Part shown: piece by piece, positions 8,373 through 16,158 of the stretch | Position numbering within the stretch: position 1 is the first letter of the stretch | Layout of the letters: each line of letters begins with the position of its first letter | Assembly (NCBI RefSeq): GCF_018449775.1 | Contig: NZ_JAAVVB010000006.1 | Coordinates: forward strand, 186,001-250,000 | Length of the DNA stretch: 64,000 nucleotides | Source of the DNA: Mucilaginibacter sp. dw_454 | GTDB lineage: Bacteria > Bacteroidota > Bacteroidia > Sphingobacteriales > Sphingobacteriaceae | Direction of reading: 5' to 3' | Program-made: the position numbers and the translations under genes | The notes under the pieces: generated by a model | Databases searched by the model: none | What the model was told of the DNA's origin: nothing | What the model saw: the letters and a program-made list of their open reading frames with translations, nothing else

Positions 8373-9155
8373 CTACAATGCTTTCACAAACTCCGCCATC
8401 GCCGCACCCGGGTCAGTCTCTTTCATGAAATTCTCGCCAATCAAAAATCCATTAAAGCCTGCCTTCTTCAATCCTTTAATCGTGTCAGGGTTACTAATAG
8501 CGCTTTCAGAAATTTTCATAAACTCAGCCGGGATATGTTCGGCCAATTTGTAAGAAGTTTCTACAGATACCGTAAAATCTGCCAGGTTGCGGTTATTAAC
8601 GCCGATGGCATCCAGGTTAGGATTGATACTGCGCTCCAACTCTTCTAGGTTATGCACCTCTAGCAACACATTCAGACCCAAGCTTTTTGCCAGTTTGGCC
8701 AGCGTGTCAATTTCCTGCGGAGTGAGTATGGCGGCGATTAACAGAATAATATCGGCACCTAAAGATTTGGCCTCAACTACCTGGAACTCATCAATCATAA
8801 AATCCTTACGCAAAATGGGGATCTGGTTTGCCTGGCGTGCTTTAAACAAGTCGGTTTTAGTACCCATAAAGAAATCCTTGTCCGTTAATACAGACAAAGC
8901 CGAAGCGCCCGCAGCGGCATAACCACTGGTTACTGCTTCTACACCTACCTGGTCGTTAATAATCCCTTTAGATGGCGAGCGACGCTTGAACTCGGCAATG
9001 ATGCCGGTACGGTTTGGCGCAGTTAAAAATTCTTTAAAAGAGTACGTCGGCACAGAAAATAATGCCGACGACTCTAGCTCTTTTATACTGGTATCTCTTT
9101 TGGCCGAAGCAACTTCGGCCCTTTTATTCAATACAATTTTATCGAGGATATTCAT
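8373..9155 (-). CDS. trpC: Indole-3-glycerol-phosphate synthase
   Basis: A single TIM barrel of 260 aa with the family motifs IAEFKRRSPSKG (substrate phosphate and catalytic Lys), VLTDKDFFMG, ILRKDFMIDEFQV, LLEVHNLEEL, IGVNNRNLADF and SESAISNPDTI. It makes indole-3-glycerol phosphate in tryptophan synthesis. ATG 9155 gives the usual MNILDKIV start; an upstream in-frame start would add only four residues. It is the last gene of trpE-trpG-trpC here, 37 bp after trpG. It is not fused to trpF. Confidence 0.96.
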   Translation of the reverse strand: MNILDKIVLNKRAEVASAKRDTSIKELESSALFSVPTYSFKEFLTAPNRTGIIAEFKRRSPSKGIINDQVGVEAVTSGYAAAGASALSVLTDKDFFMGTKTDLFKARQANQIPILRKDFMIDEFQVVEAKSLGADIILLIAAILTPQEIDTLAKLAKSLGLNVLLEVHNLEELERSINPNLDAIGVNNRNLADFTVSVETSYKLAEHIPAEFMKISESAISNPDTIKGLKKAGFNGFLIGENFMKETDPGAAMAEFVKAL

Positions 9156-9192
9156 AAGCCTGCCCACAGCGCGCGGGCGGTGGGGTGTTTTT

Positions 9193-9819
9193 TTAGTTGT
9201 ATACGATCTTATTAACGTCGGCTAAATTACCACTTTTTGATTCATCGCCAGCTAACCAATTTTTCATCATTTCTTTGCCAAATTCGGTCAAAATAGATTC
9301 CGGGTGAAACTGCACCCCGCGTACATCGTAAGTAGTATGACGTAGCGCCATCACTGAATTATCTGTTTCATCTATAGCGGTCACAGTCAATACCTCTGGC
9401 ATTGATTTTTCATCAACTACCCATGAATGGTAACGGCCTACTTTAAACTCATGTGGCAAGCCTAAAAACAAGCGCTCGGTATCGTCAGTTACCGCAATTG
9501 GCGTAGCAATGCCGTGCATAGGCTGCTTTAAATTATATAAGGTACCGCCAAACACCTCGGCAATAGCTTGCTGACCAAGGCACACCCCAAAAATGCTTTT
9601 GGTTGGGGCGTATCTTTCAATCACTTTTAATAGTAAACCGGCTTCTGAAGGAATACCCGGACCAGGTGACAGGATGATCTTGTCGTAAGCGTCAACGTCC
9701 TCTAATTTAAATTGGTCGTTTCTCCAAACATCACATTGCAGGCCAATTTCATTTACAAGATGTACAAGATTGTACGTGAACGAATCGTAGTTGTCGATAA
9801 TTAAAATTTTATTTGCCAT
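9193..9819 (-). CDS. trpG: Anthranilate synthase component II (glutamine amidotransferase)
   Basis: A class I amidotransferase of 208 aa. The catalytic triad is visible: Cys80 in GVCLGQQ, His172 and Glu174 in VQFHPES. The oxyanion-type motif LSPGPGIP is at 50-57. It supplies ammonia from glutamine to TrpE. In some bacteria the same subunit serves PabB. It is 92 bp downstream of trpE on the same strand. The C-terminal extension after residue 190 (GDESKSGNLADVNKIVYN) is a little longer than usual. Confidence 0.95.
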   Translation of the reverse strand: MANKILIIDNYDSFTYNLVHLVNEIGLQCDVWRNDQFKLEDVDAYDKIILSPGPGIPSEAGLLLKVIERYAPTKSIFGVCLGQQAIAEVFGGTLYNLKQPMHGIATPIAVTDDTERLFLGLPHEFKVGRYHSWVVDEKSMPEVLTVTAIDETDNSVMALRHTTYDVRGVQFHPESILTEFGKEMMKNWLAGDESKSGNLADVNKIVYN

Positions 9820-9911
9820 ATTTCACCTCCACCTTCTGCTTAATTAACAGGGGATATAGATATTACGTTCTTATAGATTCTTTTGTTACAAGTTTGTTAC
9901 AATTGGGTCGA

Positions 9912-11321
9912 TTACAATGTCTCTGCCAATTCTATAGCTCTGCGCAAGGCAGCAATTTTGTTATTTACCTCATTTAGTTCGCTTTCTGCAACAGATCCGG
10001 CTACAATACCGGCACCTGCCTGGTAATGCAGCGTGTTGTTTTTACTTAAAAACGAGCGGATCATGATGGCGTGATTAAAATCGCCATTAAAGCCTAAGTA
10101 ACCTATGGCGCCGCTGTAAAAGCTGCGTTTAATGTTCTCGTTTGCGTCTATGAGCTCCATAGCGCGGTATTTTGGCGCACCACTTAACGTACCAGCCGGG
10201 AAAGTATCGGCTACCACTTTAAAAGTAGGTACATCAGGCAGCAGCTCGCCACTTACCATGGATACCAGGTGAATTAAATGCGAATAGTATTGCACCTCTT
10301 TAAAAGCTTTCACCTCTACATGGTCGCAATGGCGGCTCAGATCATTCCGGGCCAGGTCCACCAGCATCACGTGCTCGGCAGACTCTTTCGGATCGTTTTT
10401 TAAGCTGTAAGCCAGTTCTGCGTCTTTCTCGTCGTCGCCGGTACGTTTGAAGGTTCCTGCAATTGGATAAATAGTAGCGCGACGATTCTTGATGGTGATC
10501 TGTGCTTCTGGCGATGATCCAAAGATCCTGAAATTACCATAATCGAAATAAAACAAATAGGGCGAAGGATTAATAGAGCGCAAAGCGCGATATACATTAA
10601 ACTCGTCACCCGTAAACTCTTTGGAGAAAGCCCTTGATGGAACAATCTGGAAAACATCGCCACGGTAAACATGCGTTTTCATTTTCTCTACAATCGCAAT
10701 AAAATCCTCGTCTTTCAGATTTGATTTTTCTTCTGATTTACTTTGGAAAGAGTATTCAGGGAAGTTTTTATTCTTTATCAAGTCATGGATCTTGTCAAGT
10801 CCTGCAGTATCATTATCGCCCTCTGGCTGATTATGAAAGATGTATAACTCGTTTTTAAAGTGATCTATCGCTATGATATAACGGTAGATGTTGTACTGCA
10901 TCACCGGAATCTTGCGGGTAGTATCATCACTTTTTTTCAGGCGGATGGTTTCAAAATGTTCCACAGCCTCATGCGTGAAATAGCCAAATAAACCGTTGGC
11001 GGTAATTTTTACCGGCGGCGCATTGGTTTCAAAACTGTCCAGAAAATCGGTAATCTGCGAGATTAGCTCAAAGTTTCCCGGCTCTAAAGTTTCTTCACTG
11101 CCATCTGGAAAACGTTTGTTGAGCTGCCCGTCGTTCAGGGTAAGGCTTGCAATTGGGTCGCAGCATACATAGCTGGTGCTGTTTTCGCGGCTGTGGTAAT
11201 CAGAACTCTCCAGTAATAGTGAGTTAGGGAAAACATCTCTTAAGCGCAAGTATACGCTTACCGGGGTAGTAGTGTCGGCAAGCTGCTGTTTGTAAGTGGT
11301 ATTAATCTTATATTTTTTCAT
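9912..11321 (-). CDS. trpE: Anthranilate synthase component I
   Basis: A chorismate-binding enzyme of 469 aa. The N-terminal third carries LLESSDYHSRENSTSYV, the region of the tryptophan feedback site (LLES element). The C-terminal domain has GDVFQIVPSRAF, FGSSPEAQ, YPIAGTFKRTGD, EHVMLVDLARND, TFPAGTLSGAPK and GAIGYLGFNGD, the conserved active-site set. It converts chorismate to anthranilate with TrpG. A leader peptide gene with tandem Trp codons and a terminator hairpin lie directly upstream, so expression is probably controlled by attenuation as well as by feedback. Confidence 0.96.
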   Translation of the reverse strand: MKKYKINTTYKQQLADTTTPVSVYLRLRDVFPNSLLLESSDYHSRENSTSYVCCDPIASLTLNDGQLNKRFPDGSEETLEPGNFELISQITDFLDSFETNAPPVKITANGLFGYFTHEAVEHFETIRLKKSDDTTRKIPVMQYNIYRYIIAIDHFKNELYIFHNQPEGDNDTAGLDKIHDLIKNKNFPEYSFQSKSEEKSNLKDEDFIAIVEKMKTHVYRGDVFQIVPSRAFSKEFTGDEFNVYRALRSINPSPYLFYFDYGNFRIFGSSPEAQITIKNRRATIYPIAGTFKRTGDDEKDAELAYSLKNDPKESAEHVMLVDLARNDLSRHCDHVEVKAFKEVQYYSHLIHLVSMVSGELLPDVPTFKVVADTFPAGTLSGAPKYRAMELIDANENIKRSFYSGAIGYLGFNGDFNHAIMIRSFLSKNNTLHYQAGAGIVAGSVAESELNEVNNKIAALRRAIELAETL

Positions 11322-11345
11322 TGTGTTGTTATCAAAAAATGCTGT

Positions 11346-11384
11346 AAAACAAAAGACCCGGCGAATGAGGGTCGCCGGGTCTTT
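11346..11384 (-). terminator. Attenuator terminator in the trpE leader
   Basis: On the minus strand AAAGACCCGGCGA pairs perfectly with TCGCCGGGTCTTT (13 bp stem, 11352-11364 with 11372-11384, 7-base loop), followed by a T-rich run. It lies between the leader peptide stop and trpE, 25 bp before the trpE start, where a transcription attenuator is expected. The leader also holds a GCCGG segment (11431-11435) that could pair with CCGGC of the 5' arm as a weak antiterminator. Confidence 0.88.
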
Positions 11385-11417
11385 GTATTAGGTTTACAAT
11401 TGATTAGTCTCTAATGG

Positions 11418-11483
11418 TCAAAAAGATAGCCGGCTGCCAATTAAATGGTGCCACCAGCTTTTGTTATTTCCTTTTTTGATCAT
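11418..11483 (-). CDS. trpL: Trp operon leader peptide with tandem Trp codons
   Basis: A 21-codon frame, ATG at 11483 and TGA at 11418-11420. It begins MIKKGNNKSWWHHLIG, with two adjacent TGG codons at positions 10 and 11, and ends at a stop 34 bp before the attenuator stem. Trp is rare, and a WW pair in a short frame upstream of trpE with an intrinsic terminator is the classical mark of ribosome-mediated attenuation. The likely promoter ends only 8 bp before the ATG, so the message would have almost no 5' untranslated region. It is too short for automatic gene calling. Confidence 0.85.
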   Translation of the reverse strand: MIKKGNNKSWWHHLIGSRLSF

Positions 11484-11491
11484 TGTGGACG

Positions 11492-11521
11492 CAAATTTAT
11501 AAAGAAAATTGAATTAGCAAA
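11492..11521 (-). promoter_or_regulatory. Promoter of the trp leader and trpEGC
   Basis: The minus strand shows TTTG (11518-11521), an 18-bp spacer and TAAATTTG (11492-11499), an exact match to the Bacteroidota -33/-7 consensus. Transcription would start within a few bases of the leader ATG at 11483. Confidence 0.65.
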
Positions 11522-11544
11522 TTTTTTTTATACTTTTTTTTCGC

Positions 11545-11982
11545 TTATTTAAAGATGGAAATTTTGCCGGCAGCTAAAGCGCCAATAATTATTAGCAGCG
11601 CAAGGCTATAAAACAGCGCAATTATTCTGTGCTTGGCCTCAGGTAATACCAATTTCTTAGATTTGCTATGCCCTACGGTGATTACCGCTATGGCAATAAT
11701 CATCATCACCCAATGCTCAACCGTAAAGTAACGCGTGGTCGGATCTTTCATGGTAGTACTGTTAAAAGCCACCAGCGGACTTAAAAAGTATAACACAATA
11801 CCAATTAACAATTGAGTATGCGCCGAGATCATGGCAAACAAATTTACCAATCTGTTACCATTAGTATAAGGCCGGGTACCCAGCCAGCCCACAAAGGCCG
11901 ACACAATGGCGTAAATAAAAAGAATGAGAACAATGTACCTGAAACCCGAGTGCAGGTGCTGTACGATGCTGTATGCGTTCAT
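11545..11982 (-). CDS. Four-helix membrane protein, possibly cytochrome b-like
   Basis: A 145-aa protein with four hydrophobic segments (about 12-33, 46-70, 86-104, 118-140). Histidines lie at helix ends (HLHSGFRY near the N-terminus, SAHTQLL, EHWVMM, VGHSK), a pattern that could bind heme, and such proteins in this family are often named cytochrome B, though that is not proven. It is an inner-membrane protein. It has no operon partner: it is upstream of and parallel to the trp leader with its stop 24 bp from the trp promoter. Confidence 0.75.
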   Translation of the reverse strand: MNAYSIVQHLHSGFRYIVLILFIYAIVSAFVGWLGTRPYTNGNRLVNLFAMISAHTQLLIGIVLYFLSPLVAFNSTTMKDPTTRYFTVEHWVMMIIAIAVITVGHSKSKKLVLPEAKHRIIALFYSLALLIIIGALAAGKISIFK

Positions 11983-12111
11983 GTTGATGTAAGTTTTTGA
12001 CGAAGATACGGGTTTTAGTGATTAGTGGTTAGCGGTTGGTTTTTGATTTAATTAAGTTATAATGATTTTTGAGTAGGACTTGTATAACTATGAGGTTAAT
12101 AAGGGCGTTGC

Positions 12112-12192
12112 CTTCGGCCCGGGCTATCCGCTCATACGCCACAGGCCTTAAGCGCAAGGCCGGTATCCGCTACTATCCCTAACGCAGCAGTA
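12112..12192. repeat. Dispersed repeat family B, copy 1
   Basis: About 80 bp sharing GGGCGTTGCC, GGGCTATCCGCTCATACG, AGGCCTTAAGCG, GGCCGGTATCCGCT and CTAACGC in order with copies at 56907 (inverted), 60582 and 63280 (inverted). It directly abuts family A copy 1. No coding potential is evident. Confidence 0.8.
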
Positions 12193-12212
12193 TGCATAAA
12201 ATTGGGGGAAGT

Positions 12213-12523
12213 GTCAGACGCAGAGCTTCGGGCGAAAGCAGGTAAAACAATGGTGGCCAGTGCGGTTGCAGGGCTGTCGGGAATGTTGCCTGAAGCGTGG
12301 GCTGTGTGCGACAAACGGCGGCAACAGGCCCCTGCCCAGGTTTTACCTGATTTGCAGGGCAAAGGCCCAGAGCGCAAAGAAGCATTGTGTATGACTTGAT
12401 TTATCCACTTGTTGTTTGTTTTTTTATGGTGTGAATGAGGTCGCTACGCTTAGTTTTTGGTTACTTTTGTATCAAGACAAAAGACACAGCCTTAGCGGCA
12501 ATTGAGCGTCACCAAGCGACAAG
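12213..12523. repeat. Dispersed repeat family A, copy 1 (core only)
   Basis: It shares the core starting GTCAGACGCAGAGCTTC, then GGAATGTTGCCTGAAGC, CGGCAACAGGCC, CCCAGGTTTTA and TGTATGACTTGATTT with 22434-22686 and 56417-56677. After about 205 bp it is interrupted by about 50 unrelated bases before the shared end (TTTGGTTACTTTTG, CCTTAGCGGC). It lacks the left terminal inverted repeat found in copy 2. Frames on the minus strand across it are not conserved between copies. Confidence 0.8.
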
Positions 12524-12539
12524 CAAGCAAATAATCAAG

Positions 12540-13073
12540 CTATTTCGCTACCTGCACCTCAATACTCACCGACACCTCATTACTCATCACCAAACTTTTA
12601 CCACCTACGCCAAAATCTAAACGGTTTAATTTCAGCCCGCCTTTAAAGGTTGCGCTGGTTGCATCAGTGTCATAAGTAAAAGGCATCTCAAATTGCTTGG
12701 TTTGATTCTTTATGGTGAGGTTAAACTGGCCCACATATTTGTCGCCGCCTTTATGTTTGATGGAGATGGATTTCATTACGATGGACGGATACTTGGTAGC
12801 ATCAAAAAATTCGTCGCTGCGCAGGTGATTGTCGCGCAGGTCGTTATCGGTGTTTACCGAGTTTACATCCAGCGTAGCTTCAATGGTACCCGTCTCCGGT
12901 TTATCAGCATCGAAATTAATAGTAGCCTGCAGTGTTTTAAAAGTACCGCCGGTATTTACGCCCAGATTTTTAAGCTGAAATTTAACATCAGATTTTAAGA
13001 TATTGCTTTTTTGCGCTAACGCGACATTAATTAAAACTAACAAGGGTATTACTAGTGCGACGATTCGTTTCAT
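12540..13073 (-). CDS. YceI family lipid-binding-type protein, exported
   Basis: 177 aa with a signal peptide (MKRIVALVIPLLVLINVALAQ) and a YceI beta-barrel fold: KFQLKNLGVNTGGTF, then the hallmark LRSDEFFDATKYPSIVMKS near residue 85, FNLTIKNQTKQFEMPF, and a C-terminal EVSVSIEVQV strand. YceI proteins are periplasmic lipocalin-like carriers of isoprenoid-type lipids. The neighbours (a repeat tract on one side, a porin on the other) give no further clue. The gene stands alone. Confidence 0.9.
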   Translation of the reverse strand: MKRIVALVIPLLVLINVALAQKSNILKSDVKFQLKNLGVNTGGTFKTLQATINFDADKPETGTIEATLDVNSVNTDNDLRDNHLRSDEFFDATKYPSIVMKSISIKHKGGDKYVGQFNLTIKNQTKQFEMPFTYDTDATSATFKGGLKLNRLDFGVGGKSLVMSNEVSVSIEVQVAK

Positions 13074-13170
13074 ATTGCGAATTAACGATGATTGTGGTGG
13101 CGGTGGTACTTTATCCCGCTTTTTTTACATTAACAGTACCAAAGCAGGTTAAATGCTGATAATTTAAAAT

Positions 13171-13260
13171 TCCCCTCTTGAGAGGGGGCGCTAGGTAGTG
13201 CGGCTGCAGGGGTGTGTTAAACGTGCGAAAGGACACCTCCCACCCCTCTCAAGAGGGGAA
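13171..13260. repeat. Intergenic repeat family C, copy 1
   Basis: A palindromic tract flanked by TTCCCCTCTTGAGAGGGGG and CCCCTCTCAAGAGGGGAA, with GGCTGCAGGGGTGTGTTAA inside. Related tracts are at 58731-58816 and 63516-63635. It lies between the yceI and porin genes. Confidence 0.75.
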
Positions 13261-13282
13261 TCGCACAGGCCTTACCCTCTCT

Positions 13283-14593
13283 TTAAAACTCTACGTGAGC
13301 CCTGATAGAGAAAACGTTTACCGGCCCGCGGTCTTTATTGTAAGCCGGGTTTACAATAAACTGGTAATCTGGCGACAGAAAGAATTTATTCTGATAAGCA
13401 TTGATTTTGTAGTAAAGCTCGGCAATCATTTCAGGAGCATAGTTTAGTTTGCCGTCGCCAATCAAAAAACCATAACCACCGGCAGCGAGGTAATCGCGAT
13501 GCGGTGTCGATAAGCCATTGCCAATGAAGGCAAGCGCTAACTCATCATCTTTGCGATTCCATCCTGCGCCTTTAAGTGTGGCTCCAAAACTTACAGAGCG
13601 GTCAATCTCTGTAAAATACCAGGTTTGGGTATGACCATCGTTATAACTCACTTTGGCAAATACACCGAAGTTCTTGCTCAGGTATTGATCGGCACTAATG
13701 CCGAACCCATATTTATGACGGCCATAAGCCTGTGTTGTATCTACATTCGGCGCAGTTGGATTCAAAGCCAATGCCTGATTGTAATTGCCCATTTTGCCGT
13801 TGTTTAAAAAGCCCAGCACACGGGTGGTACCTTTAAAGCCATTGATGGTATAGCGTTTCTCAAACTCTAGAGTCTGCGTATTGGCTTTGCCAATCTGTTG
13901 GTCCCAAATTGCGCCGTTGGCTTGCGTTGTAGACGCCGTAAAGGCAAACCTTAGCGACCAGTCGGGCATGCCTAGCTCGGCCACTGCGCCCAGCACATAG
14001 CCACGCGTATTGGCCGGGTAATCCCAGGCGCCATTATCCATCAGCGACCAGTTCATGAACTGCGTGCGTGGGTCATGGCTAAACTCGTTCCCGTCAAAAT
14101 AATCGGCCATGCCAAATTTACCTGCGGTGATTGATAGATAACGCTTGCTGCGCACCCCGCCTAATTGATTTAGATCGGGTTGTAGCGTATCCACTTCATT
14201 ACCCCAACCAAAGGTTTGCTTTAAATATAAGCGGCCGATATAAATAGATGGCGAAGCGCTCCCCACTCTAAAAGTTTCCCCGTTAGGAAAGCCTGCCACG
14301 CCCAATGTTTTGCTTAACCCAGAACCGCCCGAGATCTCGGGGTTAAAATAAGCTTCCGCGCCTTTCCATAAGCGAGCACCGCCATACAGGGTAGAGGTGA
14401 TGGAGCTTTGTGTTTCTGTGCCTGTCTGCAAACTATTGTCGCCGGTATATTTTGCGCCAAATGCAGGCTTGTATTGTGTGATAATGGTTTGCTGAAAATG
14501 AAAACTGAAGCGTTCTTTCTTAAGCGTGTCCTGCGCCGATGCTAATAAAGCAGTAGCGAGAAATAGATTTATTGCGAGTAAATACTTTTTCAT
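13283..14593 (-). CDS. OprB-type carbohydrate porin
   Basis: 436 aa with a signal peptide (MKKYLLAINLFLATALLASAQ) and a beta-barrel pattern of alternating aromatic strands up to a C-terminal FSIRAHVEF, ending in Phe as outer-membrane barrels do. Motifs such as RLYLKQTFGWG, ITAGKFGMADYFDGNEFSHDPRTQFMNW and the N-terminal FHFQQTIITQYKPAF match the carbohydrate-selective porin OprB family (PF04966). It should allow passive uptake of sugars or similar solutes across the outer membrane. It stands alone; a short AT-rich stretch separates it from the HD hydrolase gene. Confidence 0.88.
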   Translation of the reverse strand: MKKYLLAINLFLATALLASAQDTLKKERFSFHFQQTIITQYKPAFGAKYTGDNSLQTGTETQSSITSTLYGGARLWKGAEAYFNPEISGGSGLSKTLGVAGFPNGETFRVGSASPSIYIGRLYLKQTFGWGNEVDTLQPDLNQLGGVRSKRYLSITAGKFGMADYFDGNEFSHDPRTQFMNWSLMDNGAWDYPANTRGYVLGAVAELGMPDWSLRFAFTASTTQANGAIWDQQIGKANTQTLEFEKRYTINGFKGTTRVLGFLNNGKMGNYNQALALNPTAPNVDTTQAYGRHKYGFGISADQYLSKNFGVFAKVSYNDGHTQTWYFTEIDRSVSFGATLKGAGWNRKDDELALAFIGNGLSTPHRDYLAAGGYGFLIGDGKLNYAPEMIAELYYKINAYQNKFFLSPDYQFIVNPAYNKDRGPVNVFSIRAHVEF

Positions 14594-14636
14594 AAATTAA
14601 TTAATTAGACAAAGCTAATCATTTTTTTAGATAAGT

Positions 14637-15290
14637 CTAAAAATTAAAATCACATTCAGTATAAAATTGCTTTAAGTAGGTTTCCATAAACTCATGGCGT
14701 TGCGCTGCCAGGTGCTTACCTGTGTCGGTATTCATTTTGTCTTTGAGCAGTAATAGCTTTTCGTAAAAATGGTTGATGGTGGGCGCAGTAGAGTTTTTAT
14801 AAGCTACTTTGCTTTGATTAGGGTCAGGTTTTATTTCGGGATTGTAAAGCTCACGACCTTTAAATCCACCGTAGCTGAAGGCGCGTGCTATACCAATAGC
14901 GCCAATGGCATCCAGTCTGTCGGCATCCTGCACTACGGCCAGTTCGGGCGAGTGAAATACAGGTTTATCAAAGCCCGATTTAAAAGACATGTACCTGATA
15001 ATGTTTTGTACGTGCAAGGTAGTTGTAGGGGCGATGTTGATGCCGGTTAAATAGTTGCCCGCAGTGGTTGGGCCTATTTCTTCATCGCCGTTGTGGAATT
15101 TGCTGTCGGCAATGTCATGTAGCAGGGCGGCAAGCTCTACCGTTAGCAGGTCAACTTTTTCAGTCTGGGCTATGTGTTTAGCATTTGTCCAAACCCGGTG
15201 TATGTGCCACCAGTCATGCCCGCCTTCGGCGTTTTTTAGCGTGTCTTTAACAAATTGTATGGTATTGTTGATTATGGTAGCGTGTTCCAT
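14637..15290 (-). CDS. HD-domain phosphohydrolase
   Basis: 217 aa with the HD metal-binding set: HDWWHIHRVW near residue 25, LAALLHDIADSKF with His-Asp near 57-58, and VQDADRLDAIGAIGIARAF with the distal Asp near 127. Length and motif order match the YpgQ/YedJ-type HD proteins, some of which hydrolyse (deoxy)nucleotides; the substrate here is not known. It is cytosolic. The gene lies 30 bp downstream of a small helix-turn-helix gene on the same strand. Confidence 0.9.
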   Translation of the reverse strand: MEHATIINNTIQFVKDTLKNAEGGHDWWHIHRVWTNAKHIAQTEKVDLLTVELAALLHDIADSKFHNGDEEIGPTTAGNYLTGINIAPTTTLHVQNIIRYMSFKSGFDKPVFHSPELAVVQDADRLDAIGAIGIARAFSYGGFKGRELYNPEIKPDPNQSKVAYKNSTAPTINHFYEKLLLLKDKMNTDTGKHLAAQRHEFMETYLKQFYTECDFNF

Positions 15291-15320
15291 ATTTGCAAAT
15301 GTGCTGCAAATATAGAATCT

Positions 15321-15581
15321 CTAATCGGTACCGTTACGTAAAGTTGCCTTTTCTGTTGGATCTGGATTTAATAAATCGGCCGCATTTATCTCCAAAACCT
15401 CTGCTATCTGAAATAATCTTTCGACAGTGATTTTGGTATAACCCAGCTCAATTTTACTATACGCATTTTGCGAGATATTTAACTTATAAGCCAGGTATTC
15501 CTGTGTATAATTTCTTTCTTCGCGTTTCTTTCTAATAATAGCCGCTATGGCTTTAATTTTTACATTTAGCTTATTACTCAT
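15321..15581 (-). CDS. Small XRE-family helix-turn-helix regulator
   Basis: 86 aa, almost entirely one HTH_3 domain: IIRKKREERNYTQEYLAYKL, then NISQNAYSKIELGYTKITV as recognition region and RLFQIAEVLEINAADLL. It should bind DNA as a dimer. Target unknown. Small regulators of this kind in Bacteroidota often stand alone, as here. It precedes the HD hydrolase gene by 30 bp, so the two may share a transcript. Its start region (MSNKLNVKIKAIAA) suits ATG 15581. Confidence 0.85.
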   Translation of the reverse strand: MSNKLNVKIKAIAAIIRKKREERNYTQEYLAYKLNISQNAYSKIELGYTKITVERLFQIAEVLEINAADLLNPDPTEKATLRNGTD

Positions 15582-15659
15582 GTTGTGTTTAGGGGTTGTT
15601 ACCCCTAACTACGAAAGTTTTAAGCGTCTGGATTTATTTTTTTAACAAAAAAAATAATT

Positions 15660-16157
15660 TTATTGTCCCAGTTCGTAATTTATACTTACAGTAGGCAATA
15701 AAGTTGCCATGTCAAGCGGAACCTGGTCAAAAGAAATTACCGGTTTGCGGTGGGTGTAAAAATTATAAACAGCCTTTGCCAGCCCGTTTGGCGGCGTAGC
15801 CGGAGGAACGAAAGTTATGTTAAAAGGAATAATAAAATCATGCGCCTTTTCATGATCAGGAATGATCCATTTTTTATTTGATTTTTTTAACGCTGCAATT
15901 AATGGTTGCGTGAGCGTGATATCATCCGCATAATAAATGATGATTTTTTTGATAACGCCGCTCTCATCGGCAGTAAATTTAAAAACCGCGGTGCCGGTGG
16001 CCCTGCGGCTAATTAACTGGGGCGATACGATTACGCTGTCTTTAAAAAACTTGCTCATCACATCCTTACCACCCTGAAACGGAAAGGCAAGCGTCTCTTG
16101 CGCCCGGGCAAAAAAACCAGTCAATAATATCGTGGCAACTAATAATAGCTTTTTCAT
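15660..16157 (-). CDS. Exported protein with a TonB C-terminal-like domain
   Basis: From ATG 16157 the protein has 165 aa with a signal peptide (MKKLLLVATILLTGFFARA). The mature part (GTAVFKFTADESGVIKKIII, PLIAALKKSNKKWIIPD, IPFNITFVPP) follows the outline of the TonB C-terminal domain but with weaker spacing than in the two-domain proteins at 24.7-27.6 kb. It is probably periplasmic with unknown function. The ATG comes 1 bp after the methyltransferase stop, so the genes are co-transcribed. A longer in-frame start inside that gene (16205) would bury the signal peptide and is rejected. Confidence 0.75.
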   Translation of the reverse strand: MKKLLLVATILLTGFFARAQETLAFPFQGGKDVMSKFFKDSVIVSPQLISRRATGTAVFKFTADESGVIKKIIIYYADDITLTQPLIAALKKSNKKWIIPDHEKAHDFIIPFNITFVPPATPPNGLAKAVYNFYTHRKPVISFDQVPLDMATLLPTVSINYELGQ

Positions 16158-16158
16158 A

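Noticed and set aside
12132-12399. Protein-coding frames inside family A repeat (both strands)
   Set aside because: The frames differ between copies by frameshifts and stops; similarity is at the DNA level.
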